Under the pieces are notes generated by a model. The model saw only the letters and a program-made list of their open reading frames with translations. It made no database searches and had not been told where the DNA came from. From contig OZ023274.1 of the NCBI GenBank assembly GCA_964007475.1, positions 51,107,678 to 51,171,677 of the forward strand: DNA of 64,000 nucleotides, written 5' to 3'. The DNA comes from Hybos culiciformis (Eukaryota > Arthropoda > Insecta > Diptera > Hybotidae). Position 1 is the first letter of the stretch; each line of letters opens with the position of its first letter. The position numbers were made by a program, and so were the translations under genes. This document shows, piece by piece, positions 26,574 through 40,049 of the stretch.

Positions 26574-28373
26574 CTACTGTTTTGTGGGATTAGTAACTTG
26601 TCCGCAAAATAATAAGGAACTTGTTGTTTTTTCAACTATGAGATATGCGAATGGTTTATTTATAACCAAGCGTGTCGGTGATGCCTTATTAGAGAAAACA
26701 CCAAATGTAGCGGCTGAAGCTACAGTTCCTTCTTCATTGACTTGAATTTTAGCCTTATGGAATACTCTAGATAAGAAAATCGCTTTATTGGATACTTTTG
26801 ATAAATTTGCTTTATACGAATCAAATAAATCCTTAATGCCCATCTGAAACGATACAAAAACAAATTTAAAACTATGAGTACAAATTAAATTAAACAAAAA
26901 TATTTTAAATATATTTTATGGAAGAATACTAGTTTTACGTTTTAAAAAAATTGGAATTATTGGCTTTGTTTAACTTGTTTATAATTAAAATTAACAGTCT
27001 TTACCTGTTCAAGAATGACATTTAATACAAAATCGGAAGTAGTTGTGAATCTCGGGAAATAAATTTCAACTTCATCGTCTTCATACTGCTGCATATTTCT
27101 TTGAAGTTCGCTGAAGATATTTTTCACTTTAAAATCAACCAATCTTGAAATAACAGATGTAAGACTTGCACCTAACAAAAAATTTGCTCATTAAAATTAA
27201 ATTGAAAATTTTTGAAAGAAAATATTTTTTACCTTTTCTTGGTAAAACTACAATCATTGATAATCGGTCTTCACTACCTATTAAAATATGTTGAATTTAT
27301 TGAGAGAATAGTATATTAAGAAAATTTCAGACGAAGCCTGTAGAATATTTAAGAATAAAAGCGATATTTCCTTCCTACTAACCATAAGGTAATTCCAATA
27401 CATGAGCATCTAATGCTGCGATTGCAGCCACTGGAAATATGCCTCTTTGGAACATCATATTTACATTTCCAAGAACATTTCCTTCTTCATCAAAGAACTG
27501 TTCACTTCTCGTTAATGAATGATTAAATGGATGCTAAAATGATATGTACATTTAAAATGGAAAATTAATGTAATTTTTTTTTTTTTCAGAATATTTTTCA
27601 GTTGCGATGATTTACCTTCCATTGACCTTTGAAAAATATTGTTGAAATCATAATTAATTGAGCTTGTTGCAAATCTGCATCATCAACAACAAAATCAATT
27701 AAACCTCTAGTTGATTGATTAACATAATTATTTATGATCACAGGTGCAGTTCTGGAATTTTTAAAATCCACACTCATAAAATTTGCACCATAATTATTTC
27801 TTATTAGATTTTCATATTCAGGTCGAACTTGACTTAATAAATCAGTTATAACTACTTGAAACGAAGATGCGTCAATTGTGCTGACATTTACATTTAATGC
27901 TCGCTGAACTTGACTAAATCCACTCCGGATTGTATCTAAGTCTGTTGGAATATTTAAGCCTGCTTTTAATTGATCTAAAGTGGCTCCACTTGATCCTTCA
28001 GCAATAAGCAACAACAATGTCCATATTGAAAACGGAGAAATCATAAAATCGTAGGAATGCTGTGATACTGCATCGGATATTCGCTTAATGAAAAATGAGC
28101 TTATTTAGATTGATTAAAGTTACAAAACAATAGGCTAGGTATCAAAAAGATAATGAAAATGAAAAAGTCTTAGGCTAACTAAGAAAATAAGTAATGTAGT
28201 TAAATTAATTGTTCAAGAAATAATTGCTCTCACCTTAAAAAGTTCTAATGAGAAAGCTTCAGATCCTTTGCTAATTATATCAATTGCATTCGATGATTGT
28301 TGTTGTAAATCTGCTCGCTGACGAATTTGTGTGAATGCTAATCCACACATACTAAAGAGACTTAACACAATTA
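26574..28373 (-). CDS. Serpin, inhibitory type, Spn77Ba-like (first coding exon not found)
   Basis: Exons 28373-28234, 28083-27616, 27533-27383, 27277-27233, 27171-27005 and 26843-26574 join in phase. Translation enters the first listed exon with two bases of a split codon, so an upstream exon with the start Met is missing from this model; an alternative is the internal Met of MCGLAFTQ. The exon starts with a hydrophobic signal-like stretch (IVLSLFSMCGLAF), suggesting secretion. Serpin landmarks: FMISPFSIWTLLLLIAEGSSG, TIFFKGQWK, HVLELPYG, SMIVVLPRKG, and the C-terminal NKPFAYLIVEKTTSSLLFCG. The hinge EEGTVASAAT keeps the small residues of inhibitory serpins. Counting from the hinge places Lys at P1 with Ala at P1', which predicts trypsin-like protease targets. 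Insect relatives regulate melanisation cascades; that role here is inference. Confidence 0.9.
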
Positions 28374-30343
28374 CTGCAAATAAATATAAATAAAATTATT
28401 AAATTTTTATCATTAGATTCAAAAAAGCAAAAAAACATCTAATAAGAACAACAAACAAAATCGCAGAAAAATTATTTTTTAAGCATATGACTACATAGAA
28501 ATTATTGAAATCCAAGATTAATACATATATACAATTTATCTTTTCTTCAAATTATCTAAAGCTCGATAAACTTGTTTCTCTAATTTAATTAAATATTATT
28601 TAAAATTTAAATAAAACAAAACTATATATGCAAATGATTAGAATTTACGAGTACCTACTAAACTATCTTCATTAGTCATATAGTCTTACATTTATATTCT
28701 TAAAGCTAAACGTTTAATAATTATTTATTTATTTAAAAAATAATAAGAAGTATTTTAGAAATAAGGAGCATATTAGAGTTTGAGAAAAATCTATGGAAAA
28801 AAGTTCATATTTAAGATGATATGGTTATAATAAGTCGGATAATAATTTTGCTCATAAAAAATAATTTAATAATTCCCATAAATAAATATCTATTCATAAC
28901 ATTTCATTAAAGGTCGTTATTTTCATTTTTAGCTAACTATATAATCCGTACTAAAATTAAAAATTTACTGAATGATTTTTTTTATTCATACATTATCATA
29001 CATTATTATATAAATTACATAATTATGATGAGTAAACCGTATTCTATCAGACTACAATATTGTGAAAAACTAAAATTTTATAAAAAATAACTACCTTGTA
29101 CATATCATGAAGATAAAAACAAAAAAATTGTTTTATAATTATTGTTTATTATTTTGAGTGGGAATTCCCATTGGAAATCCAAAAATTAAAAGATGAATTC
29201 AATGATTCATAAATTTAATACAAATTTAAAGAAATAAAAACTAAATGTGCAGATGGTTGAAAATAAATTTATTTATTTATTTATTTATAATGTACATGTT
29301 TTAGAATAGCTACACCGTATTATTTGTGATTTAGTTTTAATAACTACTGATGTCATAAATTCGAATTTTGTAGAATCAGGTAGGTACATTCTGTGGGTTA
29401 GTAAATTTTTTTTGTTCCTGTATTATAGGCGAGTATAGGTACTTTACTATAACAATTAACAAGTTTATTTTCGAAAACAAAGTTTTAATCTAATTAGAGC
29501 TCAAATCACAATTTAATGAAATTTCATCTAACCGAGCTTAGGATATTTTAAAAAAATCTGGCGCAATTTGTTTAAATCGCGGATAAAACCAATATAAAAA
29601 AAATCAAGGTCAAATTTATGCTAAAATTATTTTTTAGCTTTGAAAAAATATTATAACTTAAAAAAATACCAGTTCAACTACAAAATTAGTAAAATATTCT
29701 ATACATTTTTTTTGTTCATAGTATAAAGTTTATATAAGAAACAACAATTGAAATCATAAACCGGCATACAAATTAATTGATAAAAAATTGTATCATCGGA
29801 AATATTTATGAACTTAGTGAAATGAGGGTTGAGGCCATTGAAGCATTTATTATGTATGTTATTGAAGCATTTATTATGCATGTTATTTTATTTTGAAATA
29901 TCATTTTACAATTTCAATTTAATAATATTTAATAATGTTAGTTTAGTTTTAAGTATTTCATTTGTTTCCTTAAATGTACTATTTATTTTGAATAATTAAA
30001 AAAAAAATAATAATTAATTCTATTGATTACATTAATTTTAATATTAAAAAAGTGATTTCGATTTTTAATTATTTTTTTTTAGATTTTTAATTGATCTCCC
30101 CGTTTTATTTCCAGTGATTATACCATACAGTGTGTATTATTTACTATGCTAAAAATTCCTGATAACAAGTTTTTTTTTTTCATATAAATGAAAAACAAAT
30201 CATCACAGATACGCAGGGAGATCAATTATGAATCTAAATAAAATTGTTAATTTGAAATCAAAATAACTTTGTTAGTATTAAATTTTTGTATGAGTACTTA
30301 TAATGTTATTTTTGACAGGATTCCTTTGCCTAAAATCTTTTAT

Positions 30344-30398
<55 letters not shown>

Positions 30399-32598
30399 CA
30401 TTTTAATCATAAATTTAAGAATATTTACTTATCTAAGTTGAAAAGGTTTATAACCCCTTATTGCTATTTACTATCAACTATCTATTACATTATGTACATT
30501 TCAAAAAATAATACGAAATTTTATTTTTTTAGCCCTCTAAGAATTCGTGCTAAGTAAAAAAAAAAAAAGAAAAGACATTAAAATTTAAACTTATCGTTTG
30601 AAAATACAAATGTATGTACATTTCCAAGAAGAAATTTATTGCTAGAAGAGAACATAGATAGTGCCTGTTATTTTGAGTAAAAATCTATTATTATTTTTGG
30701 TGTTTCTGCTTAAACTATAACAAAATTTTAAATTTAAAGTTGAAAGAAAAGCAATAAACCAAAAAATGAAAAAAAAAATAAATTTTTTTTAATATTATTT
30801 CTGACTCACTTGAACTTTTAACAATATTCATTTTCATTTTTTTTTTTTGTTATTTCTTTATTTAAATATGACTTGATTTAAAGTTATTAAGTAGGTACGC
30901 ATTAATTATTTGTACCTATTACTTTTTTTTGTTGAATTTTAATTTAATCAAGCACTTAATTTTAATTAAAATTATTATATTTTAATTATAATTAATAGTA
31001 TCGATTATTTATTAAATTTGTTACACTTTATTATAATTATAATATTTTAGTAAAATTTTAATAATTCTATTTAAGTATCTGTTTTTTTTTTTTCTTCTTT
31101 TTTTTTTAAATCGTTAATTATTTGTATATATAATAAAATTTAATTTACTCTCTATAGTTCGAGAGATCAATTAAGACTGAAATAAACACATGAATATTAA
31201 TACTTCATAATAATATAATATTAATAACAAAACTGGTATACAAAGATGAAGCATTTAAAAAGAAATCACAAAAAAATAAAAACCAGAATATTATTGGTGG
31301 AGGCATTATTAATTTAAAAGAAATTAAATCTATATTATTTTGTTTGTAGAGTAGAGTATACAAATAATTATTTGAAATTGTGATTTTGGTGTCATATTAA
31401 AACAAATTGAATAATCTAGAGAATTTTTGAGGCTTGCAAACAAATGGGTACCCAATTTTCTTAACGTAAAGTTGCCCACTATTTATGTTTAAAAAAAATC
31501 AAGGAAGATTCAATACCGGGAATACAGGAATTTTCATTTTACCAATTTACATCAAAACAAAACATTTAAAATTCCCAAAAAAAAAAATTGAAATTTTAAT
31601 CAATTTGTCAAAAATTTGTTTTTAAGAACTCGTTTCATTACTCATTTATTTAAATCACTTAAACAAAATTACACCTATAATTTGACGACAATGTTAATTA
31701 GCAACTTTTTAACTTGAAAATATCAAAAACAAATAATTTTATAATATTTAAATGGTCCAGGGCAGACGTTTCGAAGGAGATCATAGATACATACCATACA
31801 TACTTATCAAACAGATATACATTTGTTTTTTCAATTATTACGATTATTAGTATGAATAAATTTATTATAACCAAAGTAACGTAAATTATGTTTTATTTTA
31901 TTTTAGATTTTAGCATTATTTCTAAAAAATTTAAACATGTTTAGTAGATATGTATATTAAATATAGCAATTTACAATTAAGATGAAACCTTTTTGAATAT
32001 TTTATCTTCAGATAAAAAACCTAATTTGAATATTGAACTTATCAATTATTAATGTAATAAATTTTTTACTACTTTTATATTTATTGTCACATTAGTTCAA
32101 CGTTAAATCGGAGCTTTATATTTACCTAATGACGAATTTAAAAAATTTTGTACGATGAATTACTGTTTAATTTTCATATTATAAGAAATAATTTAAAATG
32201 TACAAACGATTATAAAGAAAACGAAACATTGTCAACGGCTTAATTAACTACTTTCGCTGAGTGAAAATCTGCAGTGAAGTGCGATAGACATTTCGGCAAT
32301 AGACACATTTTGGTTCCTAGGACTTTTGATCAACTATAAAAGTTTTGTTTAATTAAAACTCTTGGCGTAATTTGAATATAAACTGCAATAATGAAATTTC
32401 AAAGAGCGAAATGGAAATACTTGATAACTTGTTTTGTAGGATAACATTATTTTCCGTCTAATAAGTAAATTTTAAAACAGTTTTATACGCATTCAAGGTA
32501 CTATGAATTAAATTACGAAATATGATATGATATAAAGTCAAATATGGTATTGCTTTAAATTTATCTTCTATTTATATCTATCTATCTATCTTTGTAAC
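28374..32598. other. Gene-poor stretch upstream of the serpin
   Basis: This should include the missing first serpin exon and its promoter. I searched for an ATG-bearing exon ending in phase 1 before a GT. A candidate near 29092-29110 ends in the wrong phase (it creates an in-frame stop), so I did not accept it. The rest is A/T-rich with an AT microsatellite and no recognisable gene. Confidence 0.5.
30347..30392. repeat. (AT)23 microsatellite
   Basis: Forty-six bases of uninterrupted alternating A and T. Confidence 0.95.
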
Positions 32599-33369
32599 TA
32601 GGGTTTCTAATCCGGATATCCGGATATCGAACTATCCGGATTATTTGACACATTTTAACTATTCGATTATCCGGATATTTTTTTGCAATTATTCGGATAT
32701 TATAATACCCTTTATTTTGTAAATACGCTTACTTTTTAAATAAAAAAGAATACATTTTTTTAAACAACATTCAAATTTGTTCACATAGTAACCTTTGAGT
32801 AAATCATTGAAGAAACTACTATTGAAAGTGAAGATGATGAAAGTCTAAATACTCTAAATAGTACAGTTTGTAGCAAATCGTCACTACAGAAACAACTTGA
32901 CGATGCGATTTCTTCAATTACCCATGTTGAGAAGCAAAATGAAGAAAGTACAACATTGCTGAAAGGATAGACAATTTAAATATTTATCGCGCATTATTAA
33001 CAATAAAACCTACATCCAGTGCAACGGAGCACGTGATTTCTCACCAAAAATTAGAACTCGACTCATTTTCGTGACTTTTAATGCAATTGTTTTTTTTAAA
33101 TATGCATTTTTAAAAAAGAAACAATAATTTAACATATTACTTTATTTCATTTATTCATTAATTAAATTTATTAATAATTCTACTTTTATTATTATTCTAT
33201 TATTTGTTACTATTTTTGATATTTTGAATTAAATACCGCAAATTAAAAAATATTTCTTATTATTTATTTTAATTAACCGTATATCCGGATTATCCGGATA
33301 ATTTATTTTTTATGTATTCGATATCCGGATAATCAAATAGGTCGGATATTTAGAAACCCTATTTGTAAC
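32591..33369. mobile_element. Defective hAT-family DNA transposon with intact target-site duplication
   Basis: The 763-bp element proper is 32599-33361. Its ends are TAGGGTTTCTAA and, on the right, TTTAGAAACCCTA, a terminal inverted repeat of the hAT type. It is flanked by a perfect 8-bp direct duplication TTTGTAAC at 32591-32598 and 33362-33369, the size hAT transposases make. Subterminal ATCCGGAT repeats occur at both ends, where such elements bind transposase. Inside are remnants of a transposase: an acidic open stretch at 32806-32970 and, in another frame near 32988-33071, RALLTIKPTSSATE, which resembles the C-terminal dimerisation region of hAT transposases. Stops and frame breaks, and the missing bulk of the gene, make it non-autonomous. 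Confidence 0.9.
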
Positions 33370-35886
33370 CTTTAAACTTCTTAACCAATGGATCGATTTG
33401 GAAGAAACCGGCACCATTGGCAACATTATTTTCCGTAGATAGTTTTAAGCTGTTTTTTCATGACATTTGGTCGAATTAATTGAATCACTAGAGTACAAAA
33501 AAAAATTTTTTTGTATTATAGTAAATTATTGATGATTTGCATTTTAAGTATTTCGATCTTTTGGTGGTATCTGAAATAATAATCAGTAAGGTAAATAAAA
33601 TAGGATCTTCGACAATCACATTTTATTAAGTAATATTTATTTATTGATTTCTTTTTTTTTGTAATTTTTATGATATAACAGGTTATTTTATTACCTTCAA
33701 CAGCAAAATTTTGATGCTAATAGATGCCAATTGTTAAACGTAAAGTGAACAAAAAAAAATTATTCTGAACCCTTTTATTTTATTTTTTTAATAATTATGT
33801 ATTACTAATAAGTTTTTTTAGGAAGCATATTAACATTTTTATTATATTTAGCAAAAATATTTTATTTTGTAATAATTCGTGATTTAAGGGTTCAGAAATA
33901 CGAGTTGCTAAATTCGATGGATGACTTTTTGCAAAATTATTACAATAAAAATTTTAATAAAATAAACTAATAATGACATCATATTGATTAAAATATGCTG
34001 TTGAATTTGGTAAAAATTCCTTCATTTTAAACATTTTTTGCTTTGAAAATTCAAAATTATCGGGATTATTATATTTATTATAATTAAAATTCTTTAATAT
34101 GACTTATTATTAATTTTTTTTACAAAAAAGAAAAATACATTATGTGTAGGTAAAATTAAGTTTTTTTTATTTTTTTTTATTTTGGCTCTTTTAAAATGAA
34201 TTTTTTTGATTAGGATTGAATTTAGTTGATTAGAGAAATGTATTACGAATTTTCCGAGAAATTTCAAATTGAATTGATATATTTTTAGAACCTATCTAAA
34301 AATTAATTTAGAGCTTCGAGGTTTCTCGCCTAAATATTAATATTTTTTTTTTTTTTTAATTATTCAAATAATTGAGCTTGGACTGATTTTTGGTGTAAGC
34401 AGAACGATTCACTTAAGGGTTAACCTGCACTTCACGAGGTTTTTTAATTTTCCTAGAAATCCGATTGAGTTTTCATAAAAAAAATATACAGACATAATAT
34501 TCTTTATAATCTGTAGAATTAAAGTTTTTTTTTTAAATTACTTGGAATAATAATATAATCTGAAATAACCAAGCCATTAAACTTCAAGCACAATATAACT
34601 TTTAAGATACGAATTGAATTTATTTAGTTTAATAAATTTTTTTCTAAAATTTTTTTTTTACTAGGAAGCAAATCTCTTGTGATGTTGAAAAAGTAATATT
34701 TTTTTATATATATTTTTTAAATATCTCACTAAGTAGAACCTAATGCTTTGAATGAATAATTTCTTTTCAGCTTTTCTTATTAATTAAAGATTAATTTTTA
34801 TAAGAAAAGCTAAATATTTAAACACTTAAATTAAAATATTAACCAATAAAATTTAACAAATTACAAAGCCACTATTTTATTTTTGATCACTTTTGAATTT
34901 AATATATTTTTTTTTGTTTATTTTTCTTTTATTTTAAAAATAAACGAAAACAAAAATAAAAAGTGTTGTTTAAAACATAACAATTCTTAAGTCTAAAGAC
35001 AATTATTATTAAGAGAAAATTATTATATTATAAAAATTACAGTATAAAAAATCATTCGGCCGTTTTAGACAATTAAAATCTGCTGTTCAGATGATAACTT
35101 AGTAAATAGTATAAATAACGTAGTAAACATTAAACTTTTTGCTTTAATTATCAATAATTCCACTTAAAACCAATAAAAAAATCTAAATTAGTGTTTTTTT
35201 TAAATCATTATCATGGAATTAAAATATTGTGAAACGTTTGAAATCCGCCACATTTAAGTCTAATAATGTGCACTTACTATTTCTTAATAAAATGAGACAC
35301 TTATTATTTTGAAATATAATGAGACTTAAAGAGACAAAAGCATCCAGTTATATTATACGATGATTTTCTTTGAATATTGATCCATAATAGTTTCCTATTC
35401 AAATCTAATTTTATTTTTAACAAACTTGACAAGACATTAGAAACAAAAAATGAAAGTTTTAAAGAAAATAAAAAAATGTCACATACTCAAGAATGGGTTC
35501 TTCAAAGGAAAATCATCAGCGAGACTATGATGTTTTATACTGCAGTTAAATTGTATTCATTTATTTATATATATTTATTTACTAAGAATATTTGTTTTAA
35601 ATTAATTTAATGGAATTTATTTTTTTTTAAACATATTTTTTCCTTTGCATAATATTTTAATGAAATATTTTTTAATTTTACTATAAATGTTATAATCTTT
35701 CTTATTATTTCGAATCTGTTTAATGAATAATAGAGAATTTTTAATATTTTATATAAACATTTTTGCTTTTAAAATCACCTTTTGTTATGTTTTTTCGTAA
35801 TAATAATCTTTATTAGTGAAGATTATTTATCTTTTTTTTTTTGTAATAAAATTTCACGATAAATATAATATTCTGATTAATATTGC
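33370..35886. other. Gene-poor AT-rich stretch
   Basis: Between the hAT element and the alpha-SNAP stop codon I see no supported exon, RNA gene or clear repeat on either strand. The 3' end of the alpha-SNAP transcript presumably extends into its right edge. Confidence 0.55.
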
Positions 35887-37462
35887 TTATAGTAAGTCCG
35901 GATTATCATTATGTGCTTTTTTGATTCGCAACAAAATTGTTGTGTACCACTGATCTAATCTGGAAATGCTATCATATTCCTTAACTGAGTCGGTGAAACC
36001 TTCAATATTTTCCTCTTCCAAATGTTCACAAAGAGTCTAAAAATATGGTTTAAAAATTTTAGATAGTATCTTATAGTGATATATCTTGAAATAGGAAAAT
36101 AAAATAAAAATACGTAATACATATACTTTTATAATGTATTAATTTTTTCCGATGGTTATTATTATTAATTCTTAAAAAATCATTCTGATATCTATAATTA
36201 CCTTGACCAGTTTAAATTCTCGAGAATCTTGAAATGCTGGATATTGTTGTGCATATTTTTCCAATGCGTGCTGAGCATTTAATAAATCAACACTTAAATG
36301 ACACAAAGCAGCGCGAAAGAAATACTCTTTAGCACTGTATTTTAATAGAGAGCTTTCTAAGGATGAAGCGGCGACCTAAAAATAAATATTTTAATTTATT
36401 GTATAACCCTTTTTTATGTAGTTACTAACCTGTTCATAAATGTGTATGGCTTTTTCATAATCCTCCAGCTGAGCTGCATATTGGGCAACTTTTAACATGC
36501 ATTTATTTGCTGAACTTACTGATTCTTCTCCTTTAAAATAATCAGCTGCCTGTTCATAATGCTGGACAGCTTTAGCCTTATAATTAAAGAGGATTTTTAT
36601 ATTGTATTGTACATTAAAATATTGATTTCGTGAAATTACCAAGCCATTAGGATCCGCTTCATACATTTCGGCAATACTTTGATGATGTTTTGCAGCCATC
36701 GTAAATCTACCCATATCAGTATATATATCAATAGCCTTTACTAAACATGAAACAGCTCCTTCGACATCGGTCTAAAACAAAGAAAAAAAATAATACAAAT
36801 ATTAAAATTAAAAGATTTCTATAATATCAAAAAGAAAAAAGTAAGACAAAATCACCAATACCTAGAAGCACAAATTTGAAATTTAATTCAATTTTATAAA
36901 TACAGAATGATGGGAAATCACCATTCCCATATTATTTTTGAAGAAAATATATGTATTATCGAGGTAATTTAATCAATATTTAGTAGTTAGGTAGGTAGGT
37001 ATACTTACTTTTTTATAACAATTTGATGCATCCACATACATAGTGGCCGCATCGTGACGACTTCCAGCCCTGGAATGCAATGTTGCAGCTTCACAAAATG
37101 CTTCACCAGCTTTTGTCCAATTTTTTGCCATTTTGAACATATTACCAGCTCTTTGATAACATTCAATAGCGTCGTCAACCCGATTGGAACCCCTTTAAAA
37201 ATAGAAATTGTTGAATTTTATTTTCATGAAAAAAAAAATCGTTAACATGGAAAATTTTTTGTGTTCTAAGGAACTAAGGGAGGAGAGGAAACAGGAGGAG
37301 ACAATTAAAAAAAAATTTCCTGCTAATTTTTTTTTTTTTTGTTCCTTCCACTCAATTCATTTTTTTATCTTACCCAAATAAACCACCGAATAAACCTTTT
37401 TGATTCAATTTCTTTTCAGCTTCAGCCATTAGCTGGAGTGCTTTTTGTTCATTATCACCCAT
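35887..37462 (-). CDS. Snap: Alpha-soluble NSF attachment protein (alpha-SNAP), 6 exons
   Basis: Exons 37462-37374, 37192-37009, 36771-36640, 36576-36430, 36375-36202 and 36036-35887 join in phase to 291 residues, the normal family length. The protein recruits the ATPase NSF to used SNARE complexes so that they can be taken apart after membrane fusion; it is a cytosolic helical, TPR-like protein. The start [19 protein letters not shown] and the [20 protein letters not shown] segment that follows are diagnostic: the FGG loop inserts into membranes. Other conserved stretches are [41 protein letters not shown] and the C-terminal [16 protein letters not shown]. Alpha rather than gamma SNAP by these motifs. 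Confidence 0.96.
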
Positions 37463-38525
37463 TTTTTTACTATTTAATTTTCAGAATTTATTTTACAAGA
37501 AAATTAAAAATTTTTTCGAAGTGACGAGACTTTTTTTTTCCCTTTTCTTTTATTGATTTTTCACAGATTATCAAGTAATTGTTATGAAAGCTTACTTGCT
37601 TGCACAGCAATGTAATAATAATACAGCGTGAATAAAACCAGACAAAAATACGACTAAGTCGTCTCGCAACAAGATATCTACACTCACTCATTTTTGAAAT
37701 TGAAAAAACCTGCAGAAAGTTCTTGGCCCATTACATAATTACGGATCAACGTTGGTGTTTTTAATTGGAAGCTTTAAATATTTTTTTTTATAATTTAAAA
37801 ATAATTCAGCCAATTATAGATATCGTTGTGAATTCAAGATTATTAAAAACTTTTTTTTTATTAACACTTAATCTTTGATTGCGGCTCAGCTGCATTTATA
37901 AGCGAATTTTTTTTAATGTCAATAAGCAAAAGCAAGTCCATATTATTTTATTCACTGACGTTTCATATTTCAAAATAAATTTTTGTGATTTTTAAATTTC
38001 GATTTTTTTCAATAAATTTTAGTTTTTTAATATTTCAAAAAAAAAAAACAATATATTTATTTAGAAAATAAGATAAAAAGTTTAAGAGAAAAATAAATTA
38101 ATATTTTTTAATTTTATAATTAAATAAAAAATAATTTTTTTTAAATTTCAGTAAAAATAATAAAAAAAATAAATTTTCGAAAAACATTGAAATTGAATAC
38201 GGTACCTACCTCGAACTCTAAGTGTACCTAGGTACCTAAACCTATTTGAAAGACTAAAGTTCATAATTTTTTTTCCATTGTAGGCGTTGTTTTGTGCATT
38301 TAATAAGGGTAAGTAGGTATTTTTTATATTTTCTGTAAATTTTAGATTGCTGGCTTATTAAATTTTAATTTAAGAAATAAAAAATGTAGGTAGGTATCTA
38401 GGTAAATTGCGAGTCTGTCCGGCCTGTAGTATGTATCTATACCTACCTACCTACCAAACTATAAATTCCATATGCAGGAACTGTAGGGAGGTAGGTACCT
38501 AGTATAAAAATGCCAGTGCCGCAGT

Positions 38526-38613
38526 TATATATAAGTACTTAGCCGTGCATAATTGTTGACGAAAACATTGGTCGTTCTCATTTTCTTTATGATTATTTCA
38601 TAATTTTTATCTG
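38526..38613 (+). promoter_or_regulatory. Possible core promoter and short untranslated exon
   Basis: TATATATAAG at 38526-38535 stands in a locally less A/T-biased stretch, and a perfect donor GTAAGTACC begins at 38613, about 50 bases past where transcription from that TATA box would start. This would suit a noncoding first exon of the Regnase-like gene downstream. TATA-like strings are frequent in this genome, so this is only a suggestion. Confidence 0.22.
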
Positions 38614-40049
38614 TAAGTACCTATTCCCAATCTTATAAGTTCCTATAATGTAAAGAAAAATACCATTTATATTATAAGATAACCCATTCATGTTGTCTTT
38701 TAAAAGCACGAAGATGTGCTTTCCAATCAGGTAGGTAAATACTTTTATTATTAACTTAAAATTAACTTTAAAATCGAAATAATGAACTTAATTCTTTTTT
38801 TTCACATTTTGCGTTTGCTTGTCATATAAATTTCAATTACACTACCTTTCATCAAGTTACAAATAGAGTGTGCTATTATTTTCATTCACAATAGATTTAT
38901 TATAATAATATAAAATGGGGCATTTTAATATAAAGTCAAGCTAAGCACTGTGAATTGACAAACAAATTTTTGTTTTTCAAAAATTTGATTTATCAATTAA
39001 ATTAAATTGTATGAATATAAAGAAAAAAAAAAGTGAATTTTTTATGTGATATGGGCTGAAGATCACAATTCACACAAACTTAATTAATTAATTCATTAAA
39101 AGAAGAAAAATAGTATATTTTTTTTGTTTATAATTTTGTTTATAATTTTGATTGAAGCAAAAAAACCAGAAATTTTTGAAGAGACCAAAAATTTTACAAA
39201 AAAAAAAGAGACAAATATATATTTCTGTTAAACAAGTTCATTTTCATTCACAAAAAGTAAAAATAAAAAAACCCAATTTGATTGAAATAAAAGAGTAAAA
39301 AAAATAAAATAAAATATTAAATAAATACTTCTTAACAATATTTATTAAAATAATAAAAAATTAGAATATTAATAAATTAAAGGAAATTGAATTAATATTA
39401 TATTTATAATTTGAAATTAAAAACAAAATGCACAAAAATTAAATCCTTCTTTCCAAACAACGAAAATAAAAATTAAATTTTCGGTATAAAAAAAAAATTC
39501 ATCTTCCCCCAATGTTTTTTTTTTTTTTGAATTTATAATAAAGTCGAATACGAATTTTTCTAGCAAGTTCTCATAAAAAAGAAGAAAAAAAGTTCATACA
39601 AAAAAAAATTAAGAATAAAATTGAAAAAAAAAAATAAATAAATAAGTAAACAAAAAGGAAAATGACATTCGAAATAAAATAATTTAAGTGAAAGTGATAA
39701 AAAAAAATTAATTTTTTTTCATAAATTTTAAATACAGGTATCGCGGAATTATTTTTTTTTCTTTTCTTTCTGTATAATAATTTTTATATCCGGGTTTGTT
39801 TTTATTGAAAAATAAACAAAAATTCAATTAAAACTAGCACTTCTCCACCTCAGGAACAAAAATAAATTTGTATAGATCCTAATAAGTTTAAATTAATATT
39901 AACACAAGATTTATAGATAAGAGTTCGATGACTGAGCAATAATATTAGTTATTATTTCACTTCCATGATTGACCGGATACGGAACTAATTTGACATACCT
40001 ACCTACCTAGAAAATCTTTTCAATAATTTTGATTCACTGAACAAGTTGG

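Noticed and set aside
29092..29110. Candidate first exon of the serpin with ATG and a GTAG donor
   Set aside because: Both possible ATGs leave the wrong phase and produce an in-frame stop in the next exon.
32570..32595. Short TCTA repeats beside the hAT element, considered as part of it
   Set aside because: They lie outside the target duplication and are an ordinary microsatellite.
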